Shown: positions 11,601 to 26,600 of the stretch, one piece after another
Numbering within the stretch: position 1 is the first letter of the stretch
Layout: every line of letters starts with the position of its first letter
From: Omphiscola glabra
Taxonomy: Eukaryota; Mollusca; Gastropoda; Lymnaeidae
NCBI GenBank assembly: GCA_964017045.1
Contig: OZ024802.1
Span: forward strand, 33,711,802-33,775,801
Reading direction: 5' to 3'
DNA: 64,000 nt
Made by a program: the position numbers and the translations under genes
Notes under the pieces: model-generated
What the model saw: the letters and a program-made list of their open reading frames with translations, nothing else
What the model was told of the DNA's origin: nothing
The model's database searches: none

Positions 11601-14600
11601 CTGCCCAGTCCTGCCAAGAGCAGTTTGTTTTTGTCTTGAAGAGCCCTACAGTGAACGTAGAGCAGTACTGAGGTGATTATGCTGTATGACTTTCTGTTGT
11701 TTGGCTTTTTACCTTTCCTTGCATTTGAGGAAATCAAAAGTCAAAATAACCAGACCTGAAGTACAATGTCCTCTCTTTATTTCAGGAAAGGCACAGGGTT
11801 GAATAAATAGTACCTTACACATCTAGAGAAACACACCTGTTTGCCGACATGGAAGGCTGATAGATGCCATTCTAACACATCTACATAAACAAACGTGTTT
11901 TCCGACATGGAAGGCTGATAGATACCATTCTAACACATCTACATAAACAAACGTGTTTTCCGACATGGAAGGCTGATAGATACCATTCTAACACATCTAC
12001 ATAAACAAACCTGTTTGCAGACATGGAAGGCTGATAGATACCATTCTAACACATCTACATAAACAAACGTGTTTTCCGACATGGAAGGCTGATAGATACC
12101 ATTCTAACACATCTACATAAACAAACCTGTTTGCAGACATGGAAGGCTAATAAATACCATTCTAACACATCTACATAAACAAACGTGTTTGCCGACATGG
12201 AAGGCTGTTAGATACCATTCCAACACATCTACATAAACAAACCTGTTTGCCGACATGGAAGGCTGATAGATACCATTCTAACACATCTACAGAGACAAAC
12301 CTGTTTGCCGACATGGAAGGCTGATAGATACCATTCTAACACATCTACATAAACAAACCTGTTTGCCGACATGGAAGGCTGATAGATACCATTCTAACAC
12401 ATCTACATAAACAAACCTGTTTGCCGACATGGAAGGCTGATAGATACCATTCCAACACATCTACATAAACAAACCTGTTTGCCGACATGGAAGGCTGATA
12501 GATACCATTCCAAAACCGCGATCATCCTTTTCTCTGGATCAGGTATTTCTGGAATTCTGGGTGAAATAAAATTTCATCTTGAGAATTCAAATGTAAGTGC
12601 TTCTCCTTATCAGTTGCCATGGTTACCATTATTCTAAAAAAACTAAGTTGATTAAAAAAATAATCAAAATACTCTTAATAAACAAGAAATGTAACACTAG
12701 CAAGCTGAAAGTAGAGTGTATCGTGGATATTTGACCATTATTTGTATTATTTTAAAATATCTTTGCAACTTCTGTGAGACATGGCTTTTATACACTACGA
12801 GTCCATGAAGCTCATTTACAGAACAACCGACGGGAAGCAATCGACGGGAAGCAATCGGAAGTTTCATATTTGTTTATATTGCTTTTGTGTGTTTTTTAAA
12901 ATCCCCCCCCCTCCCTTTTTCTTCTATGTGTTATGTTGTGTGGATCTGATGATTTCTATGTGTTATGTTGTATGGATCTGATGATTTCTATGTGTTATGT
13001 TGTGTGGATCTGATTATTTCTATGTGTTATGTTGTGTGGATCTGATTATTTCTATGTGTTATGTTGTGTGGATCGGATGATTTCTATGTGTAATGTTGTG
13101 TGGAGCTGATGATTTCTTGTGTTATGTTGTGTGGATCGGATGATTTCTATGTGTTATGTTGTGTGGATCTGATTATTTCTGTGTGTTATGTTGTGTGTAT
13201 CTGATGATTTCTATGTGTTATGTTGTGTGGATCTGATGATGGCAAGGACTTACTTGAGGAAAAGGTCAGGGTGACACATGTAGTCAGCAAACATCTCTAG
13301 AAGGGATCTCTTCTCCAGGATGAATGTGGGCAGGACAACCTGGTCAAATGAGGCAAATACCTTACAAAATATTTCTCAACCTTAACAACAGTCAAGATAA
13401 TTTCATCAAGGAACATTACATTCAACCCAATGAAAACAGCTTACAAGATCATTTCCAGCTTGAGCTGTAAGCCAATTAAATTATATGCAAACTACAAGCA
13501 AGAAGTAATTCTACATGCGTCGACAGGCAGGAATTTTGCTTTCATTTTACAGTGGACACTCAATTTTCATCATATTTTCATTCCAGAAGGGAATGACCAG
13601 TATAAAAAATGACGAATATCCAACAAATTGTTCCCATAGGAAGTTACTAAAAAAAAGTGTAATCCATTCTCAGCCTGAATTTTGCACTTCTATTCTTTAA
13701 CATAAAAAAAACAAGGGACTTGACTCTAAAATTAACCAAAATATAAAATCTAAAATTAAATTTAAAAATACCAAATAAAAAAACAAAAAACTATCGTTCC
13801 AGAACATAAAGGTCACATCAACACTAAGGTCAGATCAACACTAAGGTCAGATCAACACTAAGGTCAGATCAACACTAAGGTCACATCAACACTAAGGTCA
13901 CATCAACACTAAGGTCAGATCAACACTAAGGTCACATCAACACTAAGGTCACATCAACACTAAGGTCTCATCAACACTAAGGTCACAACAACACTAAGGT
14001 CACATCAACACTAAGGTCAGATCAACACTAAGGTCAGATCAACACTAAGGTCAGATCAACACTAAGGTCAGATCAACACTAAGGTCACATCAACACTAAG
14101 GTCACATCAACACTAAGGTCACATCAACACTAAGGTCACATCAACACTAAGGTCACATCAACACTAAGGTCACATCAACACTAAGGTCAGATCAACACTA
14201 AGGTCAGATCAACACTAAGGTCAGATCAACACTAAGGTCAGATCAACACTAAGGTCAGATCAACACTAAGGTCAGATCAACACTAAGGTCACATAAACAC
14301 TAAGGTCACATCAACACTAAGGTCACATCAACACTAAGGTCACATCAACACTAAGGTCACATCAACACTAAGGTCAGATCAACACTAAGGTCAGATCAAC
14401 ACTAAGGTCAGATCAACACTAAGGTCACATCAACACTAAGGTAACATCAACACTAAGGTCACATCAACACTAAGGTCACATCAACACTAAGGTAACATCA
14501 ACACTAAGGTCACATCAACACTAAGGTCACATCAACACTAAGGTCACATCAACACTAAGGTCACATCAACACTAAGGTCACATCAACACTAAGGTCACAT

Positions 14601-17600
14601 CAACACTAAGGTCACATCAACACTAAGGTCACATCAACACTAAGGTCACATCAACACTAAGGTCACATCAACACTATGGTCACATCAACACTATGGTCAC
14701 ATCAACACTAAGGTCAGATCAACACTAAGGTCACATCAACACTAAGGTCACATCAACACTAAGGTCACATCAACACTAAGGTCACATCAACACTAAGGTC
14801 ACATCAACACTAAGGTCACATCAACACTAAGGTCACATCAACACTAAGGTCAGATCAACACTAAGGTCACATCAACACTAAGGTCAGATCAACACTAAGG
14901 TCAGATCAACACTAAGGTCAGATCAACACTAAGGTCACATCAACACTAAGGTCAGATCAACACTAAGGTCAGATCAACACTAAGGTCAGATCAACACTAA
15001 GGTCACATCAACACTAAGGTCAGATCAACACTTAGGTCAGATCAACACTAAGGTCAGATCAACACTAAGGTCACATCAACACTAAGGTCACATCAACACT
15101 AAGGTCAGATCAACACTAAGGTCAGATCAACACTAAGGTCACATCAACACTAAGGTCACATCAACACTAAGGTCTCATCAACACTAAGGTCACATCAACA
15201 CTAAGGTCACATCAACACTAAGGTCAGATCAACACTAAGGTCACATAAACACTAAGGTCACATCAACACTAAGGTCAGATCAACACTAAGGTCAGATCAA
15301 CACTAAGGTCACATCAACACTAAGGTCACATCAACACTAAGGTCACATCAACACTAAGGTCACATCAACACTAAGGTCAGATCAACACTAAGGTCAGATC
15401 AACACTAAGGTCAGATCAACACTAAGGTCACATCAACACTAAGGTCACATCAACACTAAGGTCACATCAACACTAAGGTCACATCAACACTAAGGTCACA
15501 TCAACACTAAGGTCACATCAACACTAAGGTCACATCAACACTAAGGTCACATCAACACTAAGGTCACATCAACACTAAGGTCACATCAACACTAAGGTCA
15601 CATCAACACTAAGGTCACATCAACACTATGGTCACATCAACACTAAGGTCACATCAACACTAAGGTCACATCAACACTAAGGTCACATCAACACTAAGGT
15701 CACATCAACACTAAGGTCACATCAACACTAAGGTCACATCAACACTAAGGTCACATCAACACTATGGTCACATCAACACTAAGGTCACATCAACACTAAG
15801 GTCACATCAACACTAAGGTCACATCAACACTATGGTCACATCAACACTAAGGTCACATCAACACTAAGGTCACATCAACACTAAGGTCACATCAACACTA
15901 AGGTCACATCAACACTAAGGTCACATCAACACTATGGTCACATCAACACTAAGGTCACATCAACACTAAGGTCACATCAACACTAAGGTCACATCAACAC
16001 TAAGGTCACATCAACACTAAGGTCACGTCAACACTAAGGTCACATCAACACTAAGGTCACATCAACACTAAGGTCACATCAACACTAAGGTCACATCAAC
16101 ACTAAGGTCACATCAACACTAAGGTCACATCAACACTAAGGTCACATCAACACTAAGGTCACATCAACACTAAGGTCACATCAACACTAAGGTCACATCA
16201 ACACTAAGGTCACATCAACACTAAGGTCACATCAACACTAAGGTCACATCAACACTAAGGTCACATCAACACCAAGGTCACATCAACACCAAGGTCACAT
16301 CAACACTAAGGTCACATCAACACTAAGGTCACATCAACACCAAGGTCACATCAACACCAAGGTCACATCAACACTAAGGTCACATCAACACTAAGGTCAC
16401 ATCAACACTAAGGTCACATCAACACTAAGGTCACATCAACAACATGGTCACAGATTACTTTTAACAGCTGGAAAAAACTCGTAAATATAGAAGACAAAAA
16501 AAGCAGTAAACAAGATTTATTGCGCACACTTTGATTCATCGCCAGAGACTAAAAAAACTGACGTGGCAAGTGGTACAAACATTGACTTTTCGGGGAAAAA
16601 TCAAACAAATATTTTGTCCATAAAACATGTTGCATATTAAAAAAAAGGCGAATATGAATATGGACGAACATTGAGGGTCCTCTGTATGTATTCTGTACCA
16701 TAATTCTCTTAACATGCTTTGACAAGGACACATTTTCTAAATAATGTATCAAGGCAGGCTACAAGTGGACATCTTCATAGGTCTAGGAAAAACTGCCTAT
16801 TACCATTTGGACATCTCCATAGGTCTAGGAACAACTGCCTACTACCATCTGGACATCTCCATAGGTCTAAGAACAACTGCCTACTATCTATTATCTGGAC
16901 ATCGCCATAGGTCTAAGAACAACTGCCCACTATCATATGGACATCTCCATAGGTCTAAGAACAACTGCCCACTATCACCTGGACATCGCCATAGGTCTAG
17001 GAACAACTGCCCACTATCTATCATCTGGACATCTCCATAAGTCTAGGAACAACTGCCTACTATCACATAGATATCTCCATAATTCTGGGAACAATTGACC
17101 ATTATCATCTAGACATCTCCATAGGTCTAAGAATAACTGCCCACTATCACCTGGAGCTTTTCAAGTGCATTGATGAAGCCTGACTTGGGAAGACTAAGCC
17201 TGTGGGAAAAACTTAGTCGGGTATTTGTTTTTAATCATTACTGCAGGTAAAGACATAAAGTCAAGGGTCAAATTTTGTTTGGACAAAATACAGATTTTAT
17301 ATTGCAAGATTTGTCCAGCTACATTTTTTTAAAACCAAGGAATAATATTCCGGGGCAGACTCCTTTTACAGAGTTCGTATTGTGTTCACCCAGAGCGGGA
17401 ACTCCCAAACAAATAATCTGAGACTCCCTGAGTTTCTGACATACCTTGGTTAAGTCCATCCCGAGCTTGAGCTGTGACAACAGGTGCAATATTACAGATT
17501 TGTGCTCCTCAACGGCGACCAAATCATTGTCTTTGAGAACCTCTGCATCCAGCACTTCATCATCTATATTGGGAAGACTTTCTGACCATGGAGACATAGG

Positions 17601-20600
17601 GAAATAATACACAGTTATTGAAAATATCAACAGAACATGAAGTGGAACCGGGAAGGGGGGGGGGGGGCTATGGGGCATGCCCCGCCAGGCAGGTGACAGT
17701 CAGCATTATTCAATGACTTCATCCTGTGTTGGACTCTAATTTACTGAGTGAGTCCCTTGCCTCGTTGGGACCATCCTTTACTGTCACAAATCTAGAATAG
17801 GAGGGAGGGGGTTGTCACATATTTGTGACAATGGGTTGTACGGAGGGTGTCCAATTTGTGGTATGATATGTTACAATGGGGGGGGAGAAAAGGGCAGGGG
17901 GGCAGAGTTGTAATGCCATCCATGCAGTCTATATTATAATTTACAGTTTGTGTTTTCCTGTAATTTTATAAAGGTAAAAGATGGATAGGATATAGTGGAG
18001 CTTGGTATGACTAGGTATTAGTGGAACGGTATTAGTGGAACTTGGTATGTCTAGGTATTAGTGGAGCTTGGTATGTCTAGGTATTAGTGGAGCTTGGTAT
18101 GTCTAGGTATTAGTGGAACTTGGTATGGCTAGGTATTAGTGGAACTTGAAGTAAAAGAACAGGACAATAGAAAGAGATTAGTTCGACTATAACAAGGAGA
18201 ATTCGAGACAAAGAATTACCTCCCTGGAATAAAGAAAATTATTATATCCCAGCACTCAAAATGGGGTGGGAGAGATTTTTAAAATTTTAATGGAGAATAA
18301 AAGAGATGATTCAACTAAAATACAGCATGAGATGTGTTTCGTATTTATTCCTGTTATATCTGGCTGCTAGTTTTGAACAGCAGAAAATTAGTCAATATTA
18401 ATTGTATGAAAATAATGATATTAATTAAACATTCTATATTATAAGCAGATGCTCTAACTTGCCACTGCCGCCCACACTCAGAAAAACCCAAATAACTCAT
18501 CAGCCTCTATGTATCTGCCTCTATGTATCTGCCTCCAGCTGATAACACTTGCATGACACTACCAATTAATAGGATCGTACCCATCCCCTCATTGACACAT
18601 CAAATAGATGATCATAGCTTCATTGATACATCAAATAGATGATCAGAACTTCATTGATACATCAAATAGATGATCAGAGCTTCATTGATACATCAAATAG
18701 ATGCTCAGAACTTCATTGATACACCAAATAGATGATCAGAACTTCATTGATACGACTAAGAGATCCTCAGATCTTCATTGATACGACTAAGAGATCCTCA
18801 GATCTTCATTGATACGACTAAGAGATGATCAGAACTTCATGGATACGACTAAGAGATGATCAGAACTTCATGGATACGACTAAGAGATGATCAGATCTTC
18901 ATGGATACGACTAAGAGATGATCAGATCTTCATTGATACGACTAAGAGAGATGATCAGAGCCTCAAGTGGAAATCGAGTGTCTTGTTACTTTTAAATTTT
19001 TTTCAACAATCTCGTACTTCCCCGGAGGTTGCTGGTGAGAATGGCGTCTCTCTTATCGAGAGCATCACGGTCATGTTAACATCAAAGTTCAATGAAGGAA
19101 AAGTCACAACAACTGTTATGGCACAGCTTTGGGGAGCCTAACCTTAACACTACATGTTTGTTTGACCTCTGACCTGTTACTGAGCTACACATAGCCTCCA
19201 ACCTGTTACCAGTCAAATTATAGCGCCTAGCCCGTTTTCAGACTTTGCGCAGCCTCTAAACTATTACCAGATGTCTTATAGCCTATAACCTCTTACAGTA
19301 CAGCCTGCTACCAGACTAATTGCACTTATAGCATCTAACTTGTTGCAGGACAATAAACACTGGTGTGACCCTTGACCTTTGAGCCCCCATATTTACCAAT
19401 TTGAACTGTCCCAATAATGAATAAATCTCCCTTACCTAGGTCTTCAGAAACTGTCCCACTAATAAATATTGCCGTCGACTGTGTCACTTGAGGTCTGAGG
19501 AAATGGAATTGCAGCACTTGAGTTTTGTGACCCCAAAAATCAGGGATTCTCTAGTTAACACACAATACACCATGGCACAAATAAATGATTTCTAGGAAAG
19601 CGATGAGTGGCTGATTATTTAAAGTGGTATGCAAATGATGTGCAAAATAGTATGCAAATGAGATTCAAATCACTTACATGTTAATCTTAGTGGAAGCTGT
19701 GTCTTGGTTGAACTGAAAAAGAGGAAGTGTCAAAGAGTCCACTCTAAATTGTTTTAGTTACCTGCTTAATACCATACAATTATGACAATGGAGGACAGAG
19801 GCGCAAGAGCAGCTACACAGCAGCTTGTACCACAGTAAGGTTTGCTACACAGCAGCTTGTACCACAGTAAGGTTTGCTACACAGCAGCTTGTACCGACCA
19901 CAGTAAGGTTTGCTAAACAGCAGCTTGTACTGACCACAGTAAGGTTTGATATGCAGCAGCTTGTACAACAGTAAGGTTTGCTACACAGCAGCATGTACCA
20001 CAGTAAGGTTTGCTACACAACAGCTTGTAACGACCACAGTAAGTTTGCTAAACAGCAGCTTGTACCACAGTAAGGTTTGCTACACAGCAGCTTGTACCAC
20101 AGTAAGTTTTGATACGCAGCAGCTTGTACAACAGTAAGGTTTGCTACACAGCAGCATGTACCACAGTAAAGTTTGCTAAACAGCAGCTTGTACCACAGTA
20201 AGGTTTGCTACACAGCAGCTTGTACAACAGTAAGGTTTGCTACACAGCAGCATGTACCACAGTAAAGTTTGCTAAACAGCAGCTTGTACCACAGTAAGGT
20301 TTGCTACACAGCAGCTTGTACAATAGTAAGGTTTGCTACACAGCAATATGTACCACAGTAAGGTTTGCTCATGCTACTTAGCAGCTTGTACCGCAGTAAG
20401 GTTTTCTCATGCTACTTAGCAGCTCGTACCGCAGTAAGGTTTGACAGGCCACATTGTGGCGTCCGTAAGAAAATCCACACTGAAGGACTGTCATCACCAA
20501 ACAAACAAGAATGTGTGTTCCCTGAGCAGTGTTCCCTGAGTAGTGTAGAGATCAGATACAATGTTAAATGTGTGTTCCCTGAGCAGTGTGTAGATCAGAT

Positions 20601-23600
20601 ACAATGTTAAATGTGTGTTCCCTGAGCAGAGTGGAGATCAGATACAATGTTAAATGTGTGTTCCATGAGCAGTGTAGAGATCAGATACAATGTTAAATGT
20701 GTGTTCCATGAGCAGTGTAGAGATCAGATACAATGTTAAATGTGAGTTCCATGAGCAGTGTAGAGATCAGATACAATGTTAAATGTGTTTTAAATGCTAA
20801 TTTGGTGTGGGCATGGATATAATTTACATACTAAACTAACCCCTAGGGCAGTTAGGTACAGCGACAGGGGTACACCTTCATCCTTAGTGGGATGAGCAGG
20901 GATGACACGGCCTGCCTGGGTACACCTTCATCCCTTGTGGGATGAGCAGGGATGACACGGCCTGCCTGGGTACACCTTCATCCCTTGTGGGATGAGCAGG
21001 GATGAAACGCCTGCCTGGGTACACCTCCATCCCTAGTGGGATGAGCAGGGATGACACGCCTGGGTACACCTCCATCCCTAGTGGGATGAGCAGGGATGAC
21101 ACGGCCCGCCTGGGTACACCTCCATCCCTAGTGGGATGAGCAGGGATGACACGGCCTGCCTGGGTACATCCCCGATAATAATGTGCATAATCGTCAGTGG
21201 GACACACCCACTCCACACATCAGATCCATAAACAGCTGCTGCTATTGTTTTCTCAATCATGAGCTCCCTCTCCCACACACTGAACCAACCACGGGACAGT
21301 CCCTGAAATAACTATCTAAGGCCTGCCCGCCAGACCAATACGCTTTTGTTTCTTCATTTAACAACTGAAGGTTATTTTTTTTCATTCTTTCATGCTACGC
21401 AGCCGGCACAGCAGTGACGGCAGCTCGGATCACAGTTATGTTGTCAATATTCGGCTGCAGTTTCTGTCGTTCATAATTTTTCATCCCTGTGCTATGATTT
21501 TGCAAGCAATTCTTTTTCCAAGTCTGATTAATTAATTGGAAACTATTGTTGTGCTATCCCCATGTTAAATGTTGAATAGTTTAACGACTTAGTGCACAAA
21601 ATAATCGGCTACAATTCTGGAAGACAAAAGAGGAAATGAGTGGAACAAAGTATGGGAAACTCTGAAAAAATGAACGCAAACAAAACAACGAACGTGTCGG
21701 CGGCCCTCTCGGATACTAATTTTCAGCTAAGTGCTATTTTTATTTAATTACGTTTCACTGTTAGTTCGCTGATGACGCTGCAGACACATTAGTTGTTTTG
21801 CTGCCTTCATTTTTTCAGGTTTTCCCATACTTTGTTTCACTCATTTCCTTTTTCCCTAACCTGATTGCATGCAGTCTCTCCCCCTTATTACCATCTGGAA
21901 GACATTTAGGTTAAAGCTCTTGGCATGTGAAAATAAATGTGGGCCCCGAGCATTACAATTTTGTGCACATTTCCAAAAAGTGTGAGTCTTCTTCAAGCAG
22001 CTATACTGTATGTGCTAGGTGCTATGTGCTAGGTGCAGGAACACAGACAGATCACATGGTATATTATATGTAGGATAATTAAAATGTTGGTTTGACATTT
22101 AGTTTGTATAGATATAATGGCCACTACCTTGAGATCCCTATCATTGTCGACCTTGGGTAAACCCCGTAGGTAAATGGTGTCCGCGCATGTCGACCTCCAA
22201 CAATCAGACTGAGGCATAGCAATTTAGAATACAGGAAATGGACCAGTGGTGAAGAAGATGATAGAATAAATCTTCTTTCTTTAATGACAGGTAATTTTTT
22301 TCTTTTCAATTAAAATAATTAGAAAACGTAATTAGATTAATTCTTTACAGTCAGAAATACTCTTTATCAAATATAGTTTGCCTGACCAACCAAGGGAGCA
22401 CCCCCCCCCACCCCACCCCCCCCCCACCCCGGCATCACTTCTTTGACATATTTCTTTAAAATATGTTTATTAATTATAGCTGAAGTGATAGCAGAACTCC
22501 CCAAATAAGGTGCATGTTAACCATTAAGTACCCTATCACATAAGGTAACCATTAAGTACCCTATCACATAAGGTAACCATTAAGTACCCTATCACTTAAG
22601 GTAACCATTAAGTACCCTATCACATAAGGTAACCATTAAGTACCCTATCACATAAGTCAAACAGTTGCAACAAGTATTTAAATTTTTAACAATAAATAAA
22701 ACAATAGACGGGAATCAAAAACTCTTCAAAATGATTTTTTGAGGGCAGAGCTGTCAATAGCAGTAAAGAAGTCTTCAACAAAGTATGGCATTAAACCTAT
22801 CACAACACACATGACATGACACATGAACAGAGCTGTCAATAGCAGTAAAGAAGTCTTCAACAAAGTATGGCATTAAACCTATCACAACACACATGACATG
22901 ACACATGAACAGAGCTGTCAATAGCAGTAAAGAAATCTTCAACAAAGTATGGCATTAAACCTATCACAACACACATGACATGACACATGAACAGAGCTGT
23001 CAATAGCAGTAAAGAAGTCTTCAACAAAGTATGGCATTAAACCTATCACAACACACATGACATGACACATGAACAGAGCTGTCAATAGCAGTAAAGAAGT
23101 CTTCAACAAAGTATGGCATTAAACCTATCACAACACACATGACATGACACATGAACAGAGCTGTCAATAGCAGTAAAGAAGTCTTCAACAAAGTATGGCA
23201 TTAAACCTATCACAACACACATGACATGACACATGAACAGAGCTGTCAATAGCAGTAAAGAAGTCTTCAACAAAGTATGGCATTAAACCTATCACAACAC
23301 ACATGACATGACACATGAACAGAGCTGTCAATAGCAGTAAAGAAGTCTTCAACAAAGTATGGCATTAAACCTATCACAACACACATGACATGACACATGA
23401 ACAGAGCTGTCAATAGCAGTAAAGAAGTCTTCAACAAAGTATGGCATTAAACCTATCACAACACACATGACATGACACATGAACAGAGCTGTCAATAGCA
23501 GTAAAGAAGTCTTCAACAAAGAAGGCACTAAACCTATCACAACACACATGACATGACACATGAACAGAGCTGTCTATAGCAGTAAAGAAGTCTTCAACAA

Positions 23601-26600
23601 AGAAGGCACTAAACCTATCACAACACACATGACATGACACATGAACAGAGCTGTCAATAGCAGTAAAGAAGTCTTCAACAAAGATGGCACTAAACCTATC
23701 ACAACACACATGACATGACACATGAACAGAGCTGTCAATAGCAGTAAAGAAGTCTTCAACAAAGAAGGCACTAAACCTATCACAACACACATGACATGAC
23801 ACATGAACAGAGCTGTCAATAGCAGTAAAGAAGTCTTCAACAAAGAAGGCACTAAACCTATCACAACACACATGACATGACACATGAACAGAGCTGTCAA
23901 TAGCAGTAAAGAAGTCTTCAACAAAGATGGCACTAAACCTATCACAACACACATGACATGACACATGAACAGAGCTGTGAACAGCAGTTTAGGAAAAATT
24001 CAACAAAGAAGGCACTAAATTTATCACAACACACATGAACAGAGCTGTGAACAGCAGTTTAGGAAAAATTCAACAAAGAAGGCACTAAATTTATCACAAC
24101 ACACATGACATGACACAACACACCTTAAAAAAACAACAACACCATAATGTCAGGAAACAAAATCAGAATTGAACAAAACTAAAACCAAAATGCCAGTCTC
24201 AAATAAAGTTGTCCTCCAATAGGAGCTAAACTTCAGCGGGCTGTCATATTTATTTTTTTACTTAAACTAAACAGACCGTTGAGTTTTGGTCGCTAAAAAA
24301 CAGAACTGGATGTCAACTGTAATAGAAAACATGCCACGTTATCAATGATAAAAAAAACAGGTTGAAATGGCATGAAGAATGTTGATGTAGTTAGGCTTAC
24401 CTCAGCTGTGTACAGGATATTCATGCAGTCCTGTATGCACTGGAGGGTTGCTGCTGCCGTGGCTTTAAGCATTAAAATATCCTGTAGGGTTGGAAGAAAG
24501 CTGAACGGTAAGACGTCTCAATATTGATTCACAGTGGATGGAAATACTACACAATAGACAGAAATACTACACAATTGTAAAATTGATTTTAATTAATAAA
24601 ATTATAATAAGGAACACCCCACACACCCACCCCCCCATCCAAAAAATTAAAATATTTCTCTATTCATTCTTTAAACAGTTACTAGATGAAAAGTTGTTTT
24701 CCCCATTGTCTGCCCTAACACATCTGTGTATGCCCTAACACATCTGTGTATGCCCTAACACATGTGTATGCCCTAACACATCTGTGTATGCCCTAACACA
24801 TCTGTGTATGCCCTAACACATCTGTGTATGCCCTAACACATCTGTGTCTGCCCTAACACATCTGTGTATGCCCTAACACATATGTGTATGCCCTAACACA
24901 TATGTGTATGCCCTAACACATATGTGTATGCCCTAACACATATGTGTATGCCCTAACACATATGTGTATGCCCTAACACATATGTGTATGCCCTAACACA
25001 AATTTATGTGAATCTGTTCAATGTCTGATGGAGTTCGGAGATGTTTGTTGGCAGCTGACTCTTGTGGTGGCATGCCAAAGTGGTCGAAACAGAACCAATC
25101 AACAAACTAAAATCACTGTTTTCATAACCAAATTAAAATCACTGTTTTCATAGACAAATTAAAATCACTGTTTTCATAAACAAATTAAAATCACTGTTTT
25201 CATAAACAAATTAAAATCACTGTTTTCATAGACAAATTAAAATCACTGTTTTCATAACCAAATTAAAATCACTGTTTTCATAACCAAATTAAAATCACTG
25301 TTTTCATAACCAAATTAAAATCACTGTTTTCATAAACAAATTAAAATCACTGTTTTCATAGACAAATTAAAATCACTGTTTTCATAAACAAATTAAAATC
25401 ACTGTTGTCTTATCTTATTGTAAGGCCAAGTCAACTTACCGAGTCCAGAGAGTTGATGTAATATCCAGATGGCGGTAATGTCTGCAAGAAATTAATCGTT
25501 TCTTCATATTACCAGAATAACTCAAAACATGGCTGCAGACCTGTTTACCCTCAAACTCTTCAAATCGTACAACATCATCACAATATCATCACAACATCAT
25601 CACAACATCATCACAATATCATCACAATATCATCACAACATCATCACAACATCATCACAACATCATCACAACATCATCACAATATCATCACAATATCATC
25701 ACAATATCATCACAATATCATCACAATATCATCACAACATCATCACAACATCATCACAACATCATCACAACATCATCACAACATCATCACAACATCATCA
25801 CAACATCATCACAACATCATCACAATATCATCACAATATCATCACAATATCATCACAACATCATCACAACATCATCACAACATCATCACAACATCATCAC
25901 AACATCATCACAACATCATCACAACATCATCACAACATCATCACAACATCATCACAATATCATCACAATATCATCACAATATCATCACAATATCATCACA
26001 ATATCATCACAATATCATCACAATATCATCACAATATCATCACAATATCATCACAATATCATCACAATATCATCACAATATCATCACAATATCATCACAA
26101 TATCATCACAATATCATCACAATATCATCACAATATCATCACAATATCATTCAATGATTCATACCTTAATAGTAAAAAATAAAAATACAGTATATAAAAT
26201 GTATACACCTCAAAATCGTACATTGTACGCCAAAATCGTAAGAGTAAACAGGTCTTTGGCTGTAACATGTCAGCATTCCAAAAATGACAGCTTTCAAACA
26301 TGTCAGCTGTCACTCGGGGTTCCAACATGACAGCTTTCAAACATGTCAGCTGTCACACGGGGTTCCAACATGACAGCTTTCAAACATGTCAGCTGTCACA
26401 CGGGGTTCGAACATGTCAGCTGTCACACGGGGTTCCAACATGACAGCTTTCAAACATGTCAGTTGTCCCACAGGGTTCCAACATGTCAGCTGTCACACAT
26501 GATTCCAACATGTAAGCTTTCAAACATGTCAGCTGTCACACAGGGTTCCAACATGTCAGCTTTCCAACATGTCAGCTTTCACACAGAGTTCCAAAAACGT

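Noticed and set aside
12549..12551. Alternative acceptor for OSBPL exon 15
   Set aside because: Using it shifts the frame into TGA; the upstream acceptor at 12,557 restores the family length exactly.
23431..23964. Protein with repeated [17 protein letters not shown] units as an OSBPL exon
   Set aside because: Exons 10 and 11 join in phase without it, and the 82-bp copies of the same array are closed.
24712..25003. Telomere-like repeat (CCCTAA present in every unit)
   Set aside because: Unit is 20 bp with only one CCCTAA each; not a TTAGGG-type tract.
25529..26182. His/Ser/Ile-rich 217-residue protein
   Set aside because: Translation of an 11-bp repeat in an intron; no support beyond absence of stops.
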